From Hyphomicrobiales bacterium (GTDB taxonomy: Bacteria > Pseudomonadota > Alphaproteobacteria > Rhizobiales > Rhizobiaceae): a DNA stretch of 64,000 bases. Every line of letters starts with the position of its first letter. Position 1 is the first letter of the stretch. The notes under the pieces were generated by a model. That model saw only the letters and a list, made by a program, of their open reading frames with translations. It made no database searches and was not told the origin of the DNA. The stretch spans positions 160,818 through 224,817 of the forward strand of contig UBXG01000006.1 in the NCBI GenBank assembly GCA_900469475.1. The letters are read 5' to 3'. Both the position numbers and the translations under genes were made by a program. This document shows positions 27,160-36,112 of the stretch, piece after piece.

Positions 27160-27571
27160 AAGTGGACCATTGGCCGGCAAACCGGCCGGCGATCCACCAA
27201 TAGACGGTGGCGCTTGCAGCGCCTAGGAAGGCAAAGCAGACGGCGATAGTGATCAGATTGAGCGTCTGCGGCCGCTCCATACCGCCCGAAATCAGGACGG
27301 ACGCGACCGCCGACAAGGTCGCGCCGAAAATTGCATAGCCATACCACCGACGCATGCCGCGCCATTCGAGAATGGGAATGACCACCAAGGACGGCAGGAT
27401 ACTGACGATCATCGCGACCTTGGTCAGAGCAATGGTCAGGACGAAAAGCTCCGGCGCGGCAGTCTCCGGCACGGTCCATGCAGCAACGCAGGCCAGCACG
27501 AAGCCCATCAGAGCACAAGCGGCGACATAGCCCCAAAGGAGGCGTATCGGCTTGCGCAGTCCGAGAAGCAT
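27143..27571 (-). CDS. Small membrane protein of unknown function
   Basis: 142 residues from the ATG at 27571 (MLLGLRKPIRLLWGYVAACALM). Four hydrophobic helices at about 10-30, 40-62, 75-95 and 105-128. No recognised domain. It starts five bases after the rlmN stop on the same strand and is probably co-transcribed with it. Longer open frame upstream lies inside rlmN and is not used. Confidence 0.7.
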   Translation of the reverse strand: MLLGLRKPIRLLWGYVAACALMGFVLACVAAWTVPETAAPELFVLTIALTKVAMIVSILPSLVVIPILEWRGMRRWYGYAIFGATLSAVASVLISGGMERPQTLNLITIAVCFAFLGAASATVYWWIAGRFAGQWSTFNEPE

Positions 27572-27576
27572 CGATC

Positions 27577-28812
27577 TCAATCCTCGCCGTGATTGGCGAT
27601 CATCATAGCTTCGAAAGCCAGTCGCTCCGTCTTGCGCATGCGCTCGGATTCCGACTTCAGCTGGCCACAGGCGGCGAGAATATCGCGGCCGCGCGGCGTG
27701 CGGATTGGCGAGGCGTAGCCGGCCGAATTGATGAAATCGGCGAACTTCTCGATCTGCTCCCAGTCGGAACACTGATAATTCGTGCCCGGCCAAGGGTTGA
27801 ACGGGATCAAATTGATCTTGGCCGGAATGCCCTTCAGAAGCTGGATCAGCCCCTTCGCATCCTCGAGGCTGTCGTTGACGCCCTTCAGCATCACATATTC
27901 GAAGGTGATGCGCCGGGCGTTCGAAAGGCCGGGATAGGCACGGCAGGCGTCCATCAGCTCTTTCAGCGGATATTTTTTGTTGATCGGCACCAGCATGTCG
28001 CGCAGGTCATCGCGTACGGCATGCAGCGAGATTGCCAGCATGACGCCGATCTCGTCGCCGGTGCGATAGATTTCCGGCACGACACCCGAGGTCGAAAGCG
28101 TGATGCGGCGTTTGGAGAGCGACAGGCCATCGCCGTCGGAGGCAATCAGCAGCGCCGTTTTGACGCTGTCAAAATTATAGAGCGGCTCGCCCATGCCCAT
28201 CATGACGATATTGCTGACCTTACGGCCCTCGGCCGGCATGATCGTGCCTTGCGGCGCTTCGCGGTCCGGGAAATCGCCGAGACGATCGCGCGCGAGAAGC
28301 AGCTGCGACAGGATCTCTTCCGCCGTCAGGTTGCGCACCAGGCGCTGCGTTCCGGTATGACAGAAGGAACAGGTGAGCGAACAGCCGACCTGGCTGGAAA
28401 TGCAGAGCGTGCCGCGACCTTCCTCCGGAATGTAGACGGCCTCGATCTCGACGGGACGCCCTGCCCCGCGCGGCGGAAAGCGCAGCAGCCACTTGCGGGT
28501 GCCGTCATTGGAGACCTGCTCCTCAACGATTTCGGGACGGGCGATGGTGAAATGCGTCTTCAGCATTTCGCGCATGTCCTTCGACACATTGGCCATAGCA
28601 TCGAAATCGGAGACGCCGCGCACGTAGATCCAGTTCCAGAGCTGGCTGACGCGCATCTTGATCTGCTTGTCGGCGACACCCTTTTCCTTGAGCGCCGCAC
28701 CCATTTCTTCGCGCGTCATGCCGATGAGCGATGGCTTCGGCGCAAGCTCCACGGGCTGCGATACGGGCATCGGCTTGAGCCTGGAGGGGGTTATGACATC
28801 GGTTGCGGACAT
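27577..28812 (-). CDS. rlmN: Dual-specificity 23S rRNA/tRNA adenine-C2 methyltransferase RlmN
   Basis: 411 residues from the ATG at 28812 ([16 protein letters not shown]), with GGAA eight bases upstream. It is a radical-SAM enzyme that methylates A2503 of 23S rRNA and A37 of some tRNAs. The cluster motif C144-x3-C148-x2-C151 in [14 protein letters not shown] is intact. MGMGEPLYN and the C-terminal catalytic cysteine in ILAACGQL are present. Followed at once by a small membrane protein gene. Confidence 0.96.
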   Translation of the reverse strand: MSATDVITPSRLKPMPVSQPVELAPKPSLIGMTREEMGAALKEKGVADKQIKMRVSQLWNWIYVRGVSDFDAMANVSKDMREMLKTHFTIARPEIVEEQVSNDGTRKWLLRFPPRGAGRPVEIEAVYIPEEGRGTLCISSQVGCSLTCSFCHTGTQRLVRNLTAEEILSQLLLARDRLGDFPDREAPQGTIMPAEGRKVSNIVMMGMGEPLYNFDSVKTALLIASDGDGLSLSKRRITLSTSGVVPEIYRTGDEIGVMLAISLHAVRDDLRDMLVPINKKYPLKELMDACRAYPGLSNARRITFEYVMLKGVNDSLEDAKGLIQLLKGIPAKINLIPFNPWPGTNYQCSDWEQIEKFADFINSAGYASPIRTPRGRDILAACGQLKSESERMRKTERLAFEAMMIANHGED

Positions 28813-29012
28813 AGGATCGTTCCAAAGGTTCACATCGGCGATGCCGCAAAAGCTGACGCAAGCTGCGGATGCGGGCAAGGCACGGAAATCTGAAGATTCA
28901 TGCGGTGGCGGGGCAATCTATCTGCCGCACACCTATCGTTGGCGCGGCCTTTAGCATTAATTTCCGCCCGCGTCATCCCTTTACCTCGAAAGCATGAGAC
29001 CAGCCTTCAAAA

Positions 29013-29041
29013 GCAAAAGGCCGGTCAGTAATGGCCGGCCT
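29013..29041 (-). terminator. Rho-independent terminator of the IalB-like gene
   Basis: On the minus strand AGGCCGG and CCGGCCT (29018-29041) form a perfect seven-base stem, then TTTTGC. It lies about 60 bases after the stop. Confidence 0.8.
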
Positions 29042-29099
29042 CATCCTTACGGTCACGGCGACGGGAAGATCACATTCGCGTGATCTCTCGGCCTTCGAA

Positions 29100-29663
29100 C
29101 TATTTGCAGTTTTCGATCTGCTTCAGCGCAGCGCTGACACCCTTCAGCGAATAGGTGTAGGAAGTCGCGGTACCCTTCTTCGAGGTCGCGGAAACCTTCA
29201 GCGAATGTCCGGACTTCAGTGCGGCAACCAATGCCGGCTCCTGCGCGGCGTTTTCAACCCACGCGGCCTTCTCCTTGGTGAACATGACGAAGGTCTTATT
29301 GTCGATGGTGACATTGACCTTGGAGTTGTCCTTGAGGGGGTACCCCATCATCGCTTGCGGCTCATACGAGATGTTCTGGCCCGGGCGCTGCGACACGATG
29401 AAGAAATTGTCGCCATGATCGATGCCGGTTGCCGGCGCCTTGGCCGTCGGCACGGAAAGAACGTAGCAAACCTTGCCGCCGGCGGACTGGTAAGAGTAAG
29501 CGCCCCAGGCGTCGAACTGCTGAATGCGCGTCGGAGCTGCCGGCGATGCCGCCGCTGCCGCTGGTGCCTGCTGCGTCTGCTTCTGCTTCTTGGTCTGCGC
29601 GGACGCGATGCCGGTTCCGGCCAGAACGAGCGAGAGGGCGATTGCGAAGCTTTTTACAAACAT
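29100..29663 (-). CDS. Invasion-associated locus B (IalB) family protein
   Basis: 187 residues from the ATG at 29663. A Sec signal peptide ends near ASAQT (about residue 22), followed by a Lys/Gln/Ala-rich linker. The body matches the IalB-type fold: FDAWGAYSYQSAGGKVCYVLS, FFIVSQRPGQNISYEP and MFTKEKAAWVE. Two cysteines, one in the core and one at the C-terminus (IENCK), may form a disulfide. Periplasmic or envelope location is expected. Rhizobial members have no established invasion role. Confidence 0.85.
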   Translation of the reverse strand: MFVKSFAIALSLVLAGTGIASAQTKKQKQTQQAPAAAAASPAAPTRIQQFDAWGAYSYQSAGGKVCYVLSVPTAKAPATGIDHGDNFFIVSQRPGQNISYEPQAMMGYPLKDNSKVNVTIDNKTFVMFTKEKAAWVENAAQEPALVAALKSGHSLKVSATSKKGTATSYTYSLKGVSAALKQIENCK

Positions 29664-29996
29664 GGTTTCCTGCCGATTTCTTGCGGTCCAGAGCTCATGG
29701 CGAATCGTTTGACGCACGCCTATGCTCGTGAGCTGCCTTATTTTGACTTTATTCAGGTTACCAAACCGTCAACGGAGAGCCACCCGCCACTGGCTCCGTG
29801 TCATTTCAACCCAGGTATCGCACGAAGCTTGAAAGGCACAAGAAGGAATTGGAAAACCCGGATGGTGGAGTACCACCCAACAGATTCGATTTAAGACAGA
29901 AAGATTCAGGCAAGAATTTGACCTCGCTAAAATCAGGTCCCCCTCATAAAGCTCTGGAAAGCTGAGAAGATTCGAACCGGTCAGGAAAAGCGGCCA
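29664..29996. other. 333 bp gap with no gene seen
   Basis: Upstream of the IalB-like gene on the minus strand and downstream of the DUF1232 gene. It must hold the ialB promoter. A weak inverted repeat (GGAGAGCCA and TGGCTCC) lies near 29774-29800. I see no coding sequence or tRNA. Confidence 0.5.
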
Positions 29997-30386
29997 TTAT
30001 GCCGTCTTCATGGCCTCGGGCTCGTTCTGCAGAGCCCGGTCGGCGGCATCATAATGCTCCTGGCGGATATGCCCCCTGATCATGCTGAACGCGAGCGTCA
30101 GCACCGCAACGTCGTCGGAATAGCCAATGACGGCAAAGAAATCGGGAATGATATCGACGGGCATGACGAAATAGCCGAGCGCCCCCAGCAATATGCCACG
30201 AACACGGGTCGGCGTCTGCGGGTCGAGCGCGCAATAGAATGCGGCCACGACATCGCGTGAAAACGGGATATGGCGAGCCGCCTTCCGCAAGGTCGGCCAG
30301 AATTTTCTGCGCACCGATTTCTCCTGCTCTTTTTGGGTCTCTTCGTCACCAGGCATCAGGATTTCCCCGTACTTGATGTCATCCAT
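29997..30386 (-). CDS. YkvA/DUF1232 family protein
   Basis: 129 residues from the ATG at 30386, with GAGG eight bases upstream. The DUF1232 core is seen near residues 60-100: YCALDPQTPTRVRGILLGALGYFVMPVDIIPDFFAVIGYSDDVAVL. This amphipathic helix pair is typical of small membrane-associated proteins of unknown role. Same strand as phhB, 66 bases upstream. Confidence 0.88.
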   Translation of the reverse strand: MDDIKYGEILMPGDEETQKEQEKSVRRKFWPTLRKAARHIPFSRDVVAAFYCALDPQTPTRVRGILLGALGYFVMPVDIIPDFFAVIGYSDDVAVLTLAFSMIRGHIRQEHYDAADRALQNEPEAMKTA

Positions 30387-30452
30387 TCCATTCACCTCAA
30401 TCGAGGCCCGTCGGCCGGACCGTGTAAACATATGGTGATCGCCTGGCGCGAT

Positions 30453-30758
30453 TCAATCGATCCGGCGCGCGGCTGCCTTCTCCATCGCCTTCGCCAGCTT
30501 GACGTCATGATCGGTCAGGCCGCCGACGTCATGCGTCGTCAGTCTCACCTCGACCCGGGAATAGACGTTGAACCATTCCGGATGATGGTTGAATTTTTCC
30601 GCAGCAAGGGCTGCTTCCGTCATGAAGCCGAAGGCTTCGACGAAATTGCGAAACTTGAAGGTCTTCGAAATCGAAAGCCCATCGGCCGCAAGCGCCCAGC
30701 CGGAGAGCTCCGCAAGATTTTCATCGATTGCCGCCCGGTCCAGCTTGTCGTATTTCAT
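30453..30758 (-). CDS. phhB: 4a-hydroxytetrahydrobiopterin dehydratase (pterin-4a-carbinolamine dehydratase)
   Basis: 101 residues, the usual length. The active-site signature [34 protein letters not shown] is clear, including the tandem histidines and the later THD. The enzyme recycles the pterin cofactor of aromatic amino-acid hydroxylases and may also have a molybdopterin-related role in bacteria. No phenylalanine hydroxylase gene lies next to it here. Confidence 0.93.
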   Translation of the reverse strand: MKYDKLDRAAIDENLAELSGWALAADGLSISKTFKFRNFVEAFGFMTEAALAAEKFNHHPEWFNVYSRVEVRLTTHDVGGLTDHDVKLAKAMEKAAARRID

Positions 30759-30779
30759 GGCAAGTCACTCCTCTCTAAA

Positions 30780-30833
30780 GCAATTCCAGGAATTGTGCGT
30801 AGCGGTTTTCCTGGAATTGCGTAAAAGCTCTAG
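30780..30833. repeat. AGCAATTCC-family palindrome upstream of phhB
   Basis: GCAATTCCAGGAA (30780-30792) and TTCCTGGAATTGC (30808-30820) are perfect 13-base arms. The loop contains GCGTAGCGG, as in the copy at 43.99 kb. It fills the divergent gap between phhB and the phosphatase gene, so it may carry or disturb their promoters. Confidence 0.75.
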
Positions 30834-30848
30834 CGGTTGAACGATAAC

Positions 30849-31331
30849 ATGGATCGTTACAGGGTTCTTTTCGTCTGCGCGGGCAATATCTGCCGCTCGC
30901 CCCTCGCTGAAGGCATATTCAGGCATCTGGCTGATGAGGCCGGGCGTGGTGGCGAGTTCGAGATTGATTCGGCCGGTACCGGCGGCTGGCATCAGGGAGA
31001 ACGCCCGGATCGCCGCTCGGTTGCGGTCGCCGCCGGCCACGGAATCGATATTTCAGCCCAGCGCGCCCGCCGCATCGAACCGACCGATTTCAGCCGGTTC
31101 GATCTTATCCTGGCAATGGATCAAGACAATTTGAAGAACTTGCGCAAGACAGCGCCCGCCAATTCCCTCGGCAAACTGCATCTCTTCAATGTCCTTACGC
31201 TTGGCAGCAACAAGGACATCCCTGATCCCTACTACGGCGACCGCGAAGATTTCGAAGTCGTCTACACCATGCTCTTGGCAGGCTGCAGCGCGCTGTTGCC
31301 CAAAGTTGGGAACGCGCTGCGGGCCTCGTGA
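30849..31331 (+). CDS. Low-molecular-weight protein-tyrosine phosphatase
   Basis: 160 residues from the ATG at 30849. The phosphate-binding loop C10-x5-R16 (VLFVCAGNICRSPLAEG) is at the N-terminus, and the general acid loop DPYYGDREDFE is near residue 125, as in the family. It dephosphorylates tyrosine residues in the cytoplasm. The last 70 bases overlap the 3' end of the convergent thpR gene. Confidence 0.93.
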   Translation: MDRYRVLFVCAGNICRSPLAEGIFRHLADEAGRGGEFEIDSAGTGGWHQGERPDRRSVAVAAGHGIDISAQRARRIEPTDFSRFDLILAMDQDNLKNLRKTAPANSLGKLHLFNVLTLGSNKDIPDPYYGDREDFEVVYTMLLAGCSALLPKVGNALRAS

Positions 31332-31858
31332 AGCGGGAATATCTCTTCGGTGAGATAAGGACCGCCGCCGACAGATTCGCGCGAGGACAGAAGCACGAAG
31401 CGCCCGACCGTGAAGGGCTGTGTGTAGAAATTGCCGCGGCCGGAGAGATAGTGCACGACATCGTCGACCCGCGAGGACTTCAGCCTGGCGAGCGTCACAT
31501 GCGGCGTGAACTTGCGTGGATCCGGCTGCAGGCCGATCCGCTGGCAGATGCGCTCGATCTCGCCTTGCAGCGCGAACATATCCGGTGTCTGCGAGACCCC
31601 GGCCCAAACCGAATGCGGTTTTTTGGAGCCGAAGGAACCGATGCCCTCCAGCCGAAGCTGGAATTCAGGTCGATCTATCCGGTCCAGACGATCGACGATC
31701 TCATCCGCCGTGCGGCCATCGACATCGCCGATGAAGCGCAAGGTGATATGATAATTTTCAACGTCGATCCACCTGGCTCCCGGGAGACCACCGCGCAACA
31801 ATGACAGGCTCATGGCCGCATTGCGCGGAATTTCGAGGGCGGTAAAAAGTCTCGGCAT
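31262..31858 (-). CDS. thpR: RNA 2',3'-cyclic phosphodiesterase (ThpR/LigT)
   Basis: 198 residues from the ATG at 31858 (MPRLFTALEIP). The two catalytic HxTx motifs are H37-ITL (ENYHITLRFIGD) and H120-VTL (FTPHVTLARL). The enzyme opens 2',3'-cyclic phosphate ends on RNA. The 3' end runs 70 bases into the convergent phosphatase gene, both frames staying open. Confidence 0.92.
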   Translation of the reverse strand: MPRLFTALEIPRNAAMSLSLLRGGLPGARWIDVENYHITLRFIGDVDGRTADEIVDRLDRIDRPEFQLRLEGIGSFGSKKPHSVWAGVSQTPDMFALQGEIERICQRIGLQPDPRKFTPHVTLARLKSSRVDDVVHYLSGRGNFYTQPFTVGRFVLLSSRESVGGGPYLTEEIFPLHEARSAFPTLGNSALQPAKSMV

Positions 31859-31926
31859 GACGAGCACTCCCCGAATCTCTTGCAGGTACAGGTAGGGAAT
31901 CACGCATTTGCAGTCGGTGCAAGCAT

Positions 31927-32577
31927 CTATTTCGCACCTGCGTCAATCATCCCTACAAAACTCATAACATCAGGCAACATATGCTCGACCATCACATCGA
32001 CCCCCTTGGGGTTCGGATGCATCCCGTCCGAAAGCTGCAAATCCGCATGGGTGGCAACGCCATCGAGGAAGAACGGATAGAGCGAAAGCTGGTATTTGTC
32101 GGCCAGCCGCTTGTAGATCGGGTTGAATTTATCGGCGTAGTTGCCACCCATGTTCGGCGGCGCCAGCATGCCGATGAGAAGGATCGGGATCTTCCTGACT
32201 TTCAATCGCTCGATCATTGTCTCGAGGTTTTTTTCCGTCTGTTCCGGCGGAATGCCGCGCAGCGCGTCGTTGGCGCCAAGCTCCAGGATCACGCCATCAG
32301 TGCCATCAGGCACCGACCAGTCGATGCGCGAGAGGCCGCCTGAGGTCGTATCGCCCGATACGCCGGCATCGGAAACGACGATATCAAGTCCCTTGGCCTT
32401 CAGCGCCGCCTCAAGCTTCGCGGGAAATCCGTCGCCCGGCGGCAGCTGATAGCCCGCCATCAGGCTGTCACCGAAGCCGACCAGCTGGATCGTCCGTGCA
32501 TTGGCAGAATGAACCGCGCCAAACAAAAGACCGAAAGTGATGACAGCGAAGTGAAGCGCGGCAACTTTAAAACCCAT
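31927..32577 (-). CDS. tesA: SGNH-hydrolase arylesterase/lysophospholipase TesA
   Basis: 216 residues with a likely signal peptide ending near VHSANA (about residue 27). The GDSL block FGDSLMAGYQLP (nucleophile S38), the block with LGANDALRG and the C-terminal DGMHPNPKG with the catalytic Asp and His are all present. Periplasmic thioesterase/lysophospholipase. It diverges from ybbA-ybbP, a neighbourhood also seen in enterobacteria, which supports the assignment. Confidence 0.94.
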   Translation of the reverse strand: MGFKVAALHFAVITFGLLFGAVHSANARTIQLVGFGDSLMAGYQLPPGDGFPAKLEAALKAKGLDIVVSDAGVSGDTTSGGLSRIDWSVPDGTDGVILELGANDALRGIPPEQTEKNLETMIERLKVRKIPILLIGMLAPPNMGGNYADKFNPIYKRLADKYQLSLYPFFLDGVATHADLQLSDGMHPNPKGVDVMVEHMLPDVMSFVGMIDAGAK

Positions 32578-32659
32578 GATTCATTCCCTAAATTCGCTGC
32601 TCGGGCCAAATCGCGCCCGCCATTGTCTCTGATGTTCTCTGATATATAGGGCGTTCGCA

Positions 32660-33370
32660 TTGGCAAAAACCATCATCGAGCTGAAGAAGGCGGATTTGAC
32701 GCTCGGCAATGCCGCCGCATCAGTCCATGTGCTGAAGGGCGTTGACCTCACCATCATGGAGGGTGAATCGGTAGGCATCGTCGGCCCCTCCGGTTCCGGC
32801 AAGTCCACTCTGCTGATGGTGCTGGCCGGCCTCGAAAAGCTCGACAGCGGCGAACTTCTGATCCGCGACACACCGCTGCATAGCCTGAGCGAAGATCGCA
32901 TCGCCGATTTCCGCGGCCGGAACATCGGCATCGTTTTCCAATCCTTCCACCTGATCGCCAACATGACAGCGCTCGAAAATGTCGCCGTGCCTTTGGAACT
33001 TGCGAATGTCCGCGATGCCTTTGATATCGCCAGGCGGGAGCTGGAAGCGGTGGGGCTGGGCGAGAGGCTCACGCACTATCCCGGCCAGCTCTCCGGTGGT
33101 GAACAGCAGCGTGTCGCCATCGCCCGCGCGCTGGCGCCTTCGCCAGCCGTCCTGATCGCCGACGAACCGACGGGCAATCTCGATACCGATACCGGCCGGC
33201 AGATCGCCGACCTGCTCTTCGCCCAGCAGGCCGAGCGCGGCACGACCATGCTGCTCGTCACCCATGATCCCGCCCTTGCCGCCCGCTGCTCGCGGCAGAT
33301 CCGCGTCCGTTCCGGCGAAATCGAGAACGACAGCATGCGCACCCGCACCAGCCAGGCGGCGATTGCATGA
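32660..33370 (+). CDS. ybbA: ABC transporter ATP-binding protein YbbA
   Basis: 236 residues, LolD/MacB-type ATPase. Walker A GPSGSGKST, Q-loop, signature LSGGEQQRVAIARAL, Walker B VLIADEPTGNLD and the H-loop LLVTHD are all present. The start seems to be a TTG at 32660 (TTG GCA AAA ACC, read MAKT), because no ATG fits between here and the Walker A region; the upstream ribosome site is poor. The stop overlaps ybbP (ATGA). It diverges from tesA. Confidence 0.93.
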   Translation: MAKTIIELKKADLTLGNAAASVHVLKGVDLTIMEGESVGIVGPSGSGKSTLLMVLAGLEKLDSGELLIRDTPLHSLSEDRIADFRGRNIGIVFQSFHLIANMTALENVAVPLELANVRDAFDIARRELEAVGLGERLTHYPGQLSGGEQQRVAIARALAPSPAVLIADEPTGNLDTDTGRQIADLLFAQQAERGTTMLLVTHDPALAARCSRQIRVRSGEIENDSMRTRTSQAAIA

Positions 33371-35916
33371 GCGCGGCGGCGGGACTGCGCCTGCCCCTCG
33401 CCTTCCGCCTTGCCATGCGCGAATTGCGCGGCGGCCTTGGCGGCTTCTACATCTTCCTCGCCTGCATCGCGCTCGGCACTGGCGCGATCGCTGCGGTCAA
33501 TTCCGTTTCCCGTTCGATCACCGACGCGATCGCGACGCAGGGGCAATCGCTGCTATCAGGCGACGCCCGTTTCGAACTGCGCAATCGCGAGGCGACGCCG
33601 GAAGAATTCGCCTATTTCCAAAGTCTAGGGAAAGTTTCCCGCTCGACCGGGCTCCGTTCCATGGCACGTCTGCCCGATGGCTCGGACCAGGCGCTGGTCG
33701 AGGTGAAGGCCGTCGACGACGCCTATCCGCTCTACGGCACCTTTGAGGCCGACCCTAATCAGCCGCTCTCGACGTTACTGGCCGCAAAGGATGGCGCCTA
33801 TGGCGCCGTCGTAGCGCCCCTGCTGCTGGAACGCCTGAACCTCAAGGTCGGCAGCGATCTGCTGCTAGGCAATACGAAGCTGCGCATATCGGGCACTATC
33901 CAAAGCGAGCCGGACGCCGTCTCCGAAGGCTTCGGCTTCGCGCCTCGCGTGATGACGAGCCGCGACGCCCTGATTGCTTCCGGCCTGATCACCACGGGCA
34001 GTCTGGTCGAGCAATCCTACAAGATCCGCATGGACAACCCCGCAGCTGGCATCCGCAATCTCACTGACCGCGCCAACGCCGCCTTCCCGCAAGCCGGCTG
34101 GTCGATCCGCAGTAGTGATCGCGCTGCTCCCCAGCTTGCCGACAATGTCACGCGTTTCTCGCAATTCCTGACGCTGGTCGGCTTGGCGGCGCTCATCGTC
34201 GGCGGCGTCGGCGTTGCCAATGCCGTACGCGCTTTCCTCGATTCGAAGCGCACGACCATCGCCGCCTTCAAATGCCTGGGCGCGCCGGCCTTCGTGGTCG
34301 TGCTGATCTATCTCATCCAGATCGCCGTCATCGCCCTTGCCGGCATAGCGATCGGCCTCGTCCTCGGAGCCATAGCGCCGATCATCGCGTCGCAATTCAT
34401 GGCGGAATTCCTGCCGATTTCCACCGCCCCGCGGCTTTATCCCGGTGCATTGACGCTCGCTGCCCTCTTCGGCCTGCTGACGACGTTGGCCTTCGCCATT
34501 CCGCCGCTCGGCCATGCCCGCGAGGTACCGGCAACGGCGCTGTTTCGCGAGCAGGGATTCGAAGCGCGCCGCCTGCCCGGCTGGCCCTATCTGCTCGCCG
34601 CCGGTGTGCTGATGGCAGCACTTGCCGCCTTGGCGATCGTCACCGCCTATGATCGCTTCATTGCGATCGTCTTCGTCGTTTCGATTGCCGCCGCCTTCGT
34701 CGTGCTGCGCGCCGTTGCCGCCGTGCTTTCCTGGCTTGCCCGCCGTAGCCCGCGTGTGCGCTCGCCCGCCCTGCGCCTGGCGATCGGCAATATCCACCGG
34801 CCGGGCGCGCTGACTTCATCCGTCGTGCTGTCGCTCGGGCTTGGCCTGGCGCTACTGGTGACCCTGACGCTGATAGACGGCAATATGCGCCGCGAGCTCA
34901 TGGGCCGCATGAGCGAGCAGGCGCCGAATTTCTTCTTCGTCGATATTCAGGGGCCGGAGCTGGAAGGCTTCCGAAAGATCGTGCTCGACATCGACCCCAA
35001 GGGCAAGCTCGTCGAGGCGCCGATGCTGCGCGGCCGGATCGTCGCCTTCAACGGCGAGGATGTCACCAAGATGAAGGTGCCGGCAGCAGGCCAATGGGTC
35101 CTGCGCGGCGACCGCGGCATCACCTATGCCGATACGGTGCCGGAAAATGCCTCGGTCACGGAAGGCAAATGGTGGGACAAGGACTATGGCGGCGAGCCGT
35201 TGGTTTCCTTCTCCGAAGAGGAAGGCAAGGCGCTTGGCCTGAAGCTCGGCGACAAGGTCACCGTCAACGTACTCGGCCGCAACATCACCGCCAAGATCGC
35301 CAGTTTCCGCAAGGTTCAATGGCAGTCGCTGTCGATCAATTTCGTGATGATCTTCTCGCCCAATACCTTCAAGGGCGCCCCGCATGCCTGGCTCGCCACC
35401 CTGACAGACATATCAGCCACTTCGGAACAGGAAGCAGCTATCCTGAGGAAAGTCACGAATACCTACCCGACCATAACAAGCGTCCGGGTCAAGGATGCAC
35501 TCGATGTCGTCAATACGCTCGTGGGACAACTCGCGACGGCTATTCGTTCCGCCGCATCTGTCGCGCTCATCGCGTCCGTGCTGGTGCTGGCCGGTGCGCT
35601 CGCTGCCGGCAACCGCGCCCGCACGCACGATGCCGTCATCCTCAAGACGCTCGGCGCAACGCGCGCAACATTGATCCGTGCCTTCAGCTACGAATACCTG
35701 ATCCTGGGCGCGGCAACCGCCGTCTTCGCCTTGATCGCGGGGGCTGCCTCCGCCTGGTATATCGTCAGCCGCATCATGCACCTGCCCTCGGCCTTCCTGC
35801 CCGACGTTGCCCTCTCGACGCTGATTATCGCCCTGATTTTGACGGTCGGTATCGGCCTGATCGGTACTTGGCGGATTCTCGGGCAGAAAGCAGCGCCCGT
35901 TCTGCGCGAACTCTGA
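33367..35916 (+). CDS. ybbP: FtsX-like ABC transporter permease YbbP
   Basis: 849 residues, the long two-unit form. An N-terminal membrane helix, a periplasmic domain, then helices at about 265-290, 310-340 and 360-385; a middle membrane block near 405-465; a second periplasmic domain; and three C-terminal helices at about 725-845. SLLSGDARFELRNREAT is typical of YbbP. With YbbA it forms a MacB-superfamily mechanotransmission complex, thought to act on periplasmic or membrane lipids or hydrophobic compounds alongside TesA. Confidence 0.92.
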   Translation: MSAAAGLRLPLAFRLAMRELRGGLGGFYIFLACIALGTGAIAAVNSVSRSITDAIATQGQSLLSGDARFELRNREATPEEFAYFQSLGKVSRSTGLRSMARLPDGSDQALVEVKAVDDAYPLYGTFEADPNQPLSTLLAAKDGAYGAVVAPLLLERLNLKVGSDLLLGNTKLRISGTIQSEPDAVSEGFGFAPRVMTSRDALIASGLITTGSLVEQSYKIRMDNPAAGIRNLTDRANAAFPQAGWSIRSSDRAAPQLADNVTRFSQFLTLVGLAALIVGGVGVANAVRAFLDSKRTTIAAFKCLGAPAFVVVLIYLIQIAVIALAGIAIGLVLGAIAPIIASQFMAEFLPISTAPRLYPGALTLAALFGLLTTLAFAIPPLGHAREVPATALFREQGFEARRLPGWPYLLAAGVLMAALAALAIVTAYDRFIAIVFVVSIAAAFVVLRAVAAVLSWLARRSPRVRSPALRLAIGNIHRPGALTSSVVLSLGLGLALLVTLTLIDGNMRRELMGRMSEQAPNFFFVDIQGPELEGFRKIVLDIDPKGKLVEAPMLRGRIVAFNGEDVTKMKVPAAGQWVLRGDRGITYADTVPENASVTEGKWWDKDYGGEPLVSFSEEEGKALGLKLGDKVTVNVLGRNITAKIASFRKVQWQSLSINFVMIFSPNTFKGAPHAWLATLTDISATSEQEAAILRKVTNTYPTITSVRVKDALDVVNTLVGQLATAIRSAASVALIASVLVLAGALAAGNRARTHDAVILKTLGATRATLIRAFSYEYLILGAATAVFALIAGAASAWYIVSRIMHLPSAFLPDVALSTLIIALILTVGIGLIGTWRILGQKAAPVLREL

Positions 35917-36002
35917 ATTCGTCTTTGCGCATTAACCGAACGCGATGAATCGGTGCGATATTACGCCGATTTAACATGGGGCCGACCGCTAGACCCTTGT
36001 CT

Positions 36003-36068
36003 ACAAGGCCCGAAAGCCTCATATTCTGTGCAGGCATGCTGAGCTCCGCAGCGGCGCCTGGGCCTTGA
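36003..36068 (+). ncRNA. ybhL leader RNA structure
   Basis: A cis-acting RNA known as the ybhL motif occurs upstream of ybhL in Rhizobiales. The expected kind of structure can be seen: closing stem AAGGCCC (36005-36011) with GGGCCTT (36060-36066); inner stem GCCT (36016-36019) with AGGC (36032-36035); second inner stem GCTG (36038-36041) with CAGC (36049-36052). This forms a three-way junction about 45 bases before the ybhL start. Ligand or protein partner is unknown. Identification is by position and pairing, without a covariance search. Confidence 0.65.
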
Positions 36069-36112
36069 AGGACCCGACACCGTACTCACATCGGAGCTTG
36101 AAAGAGGAAAAC

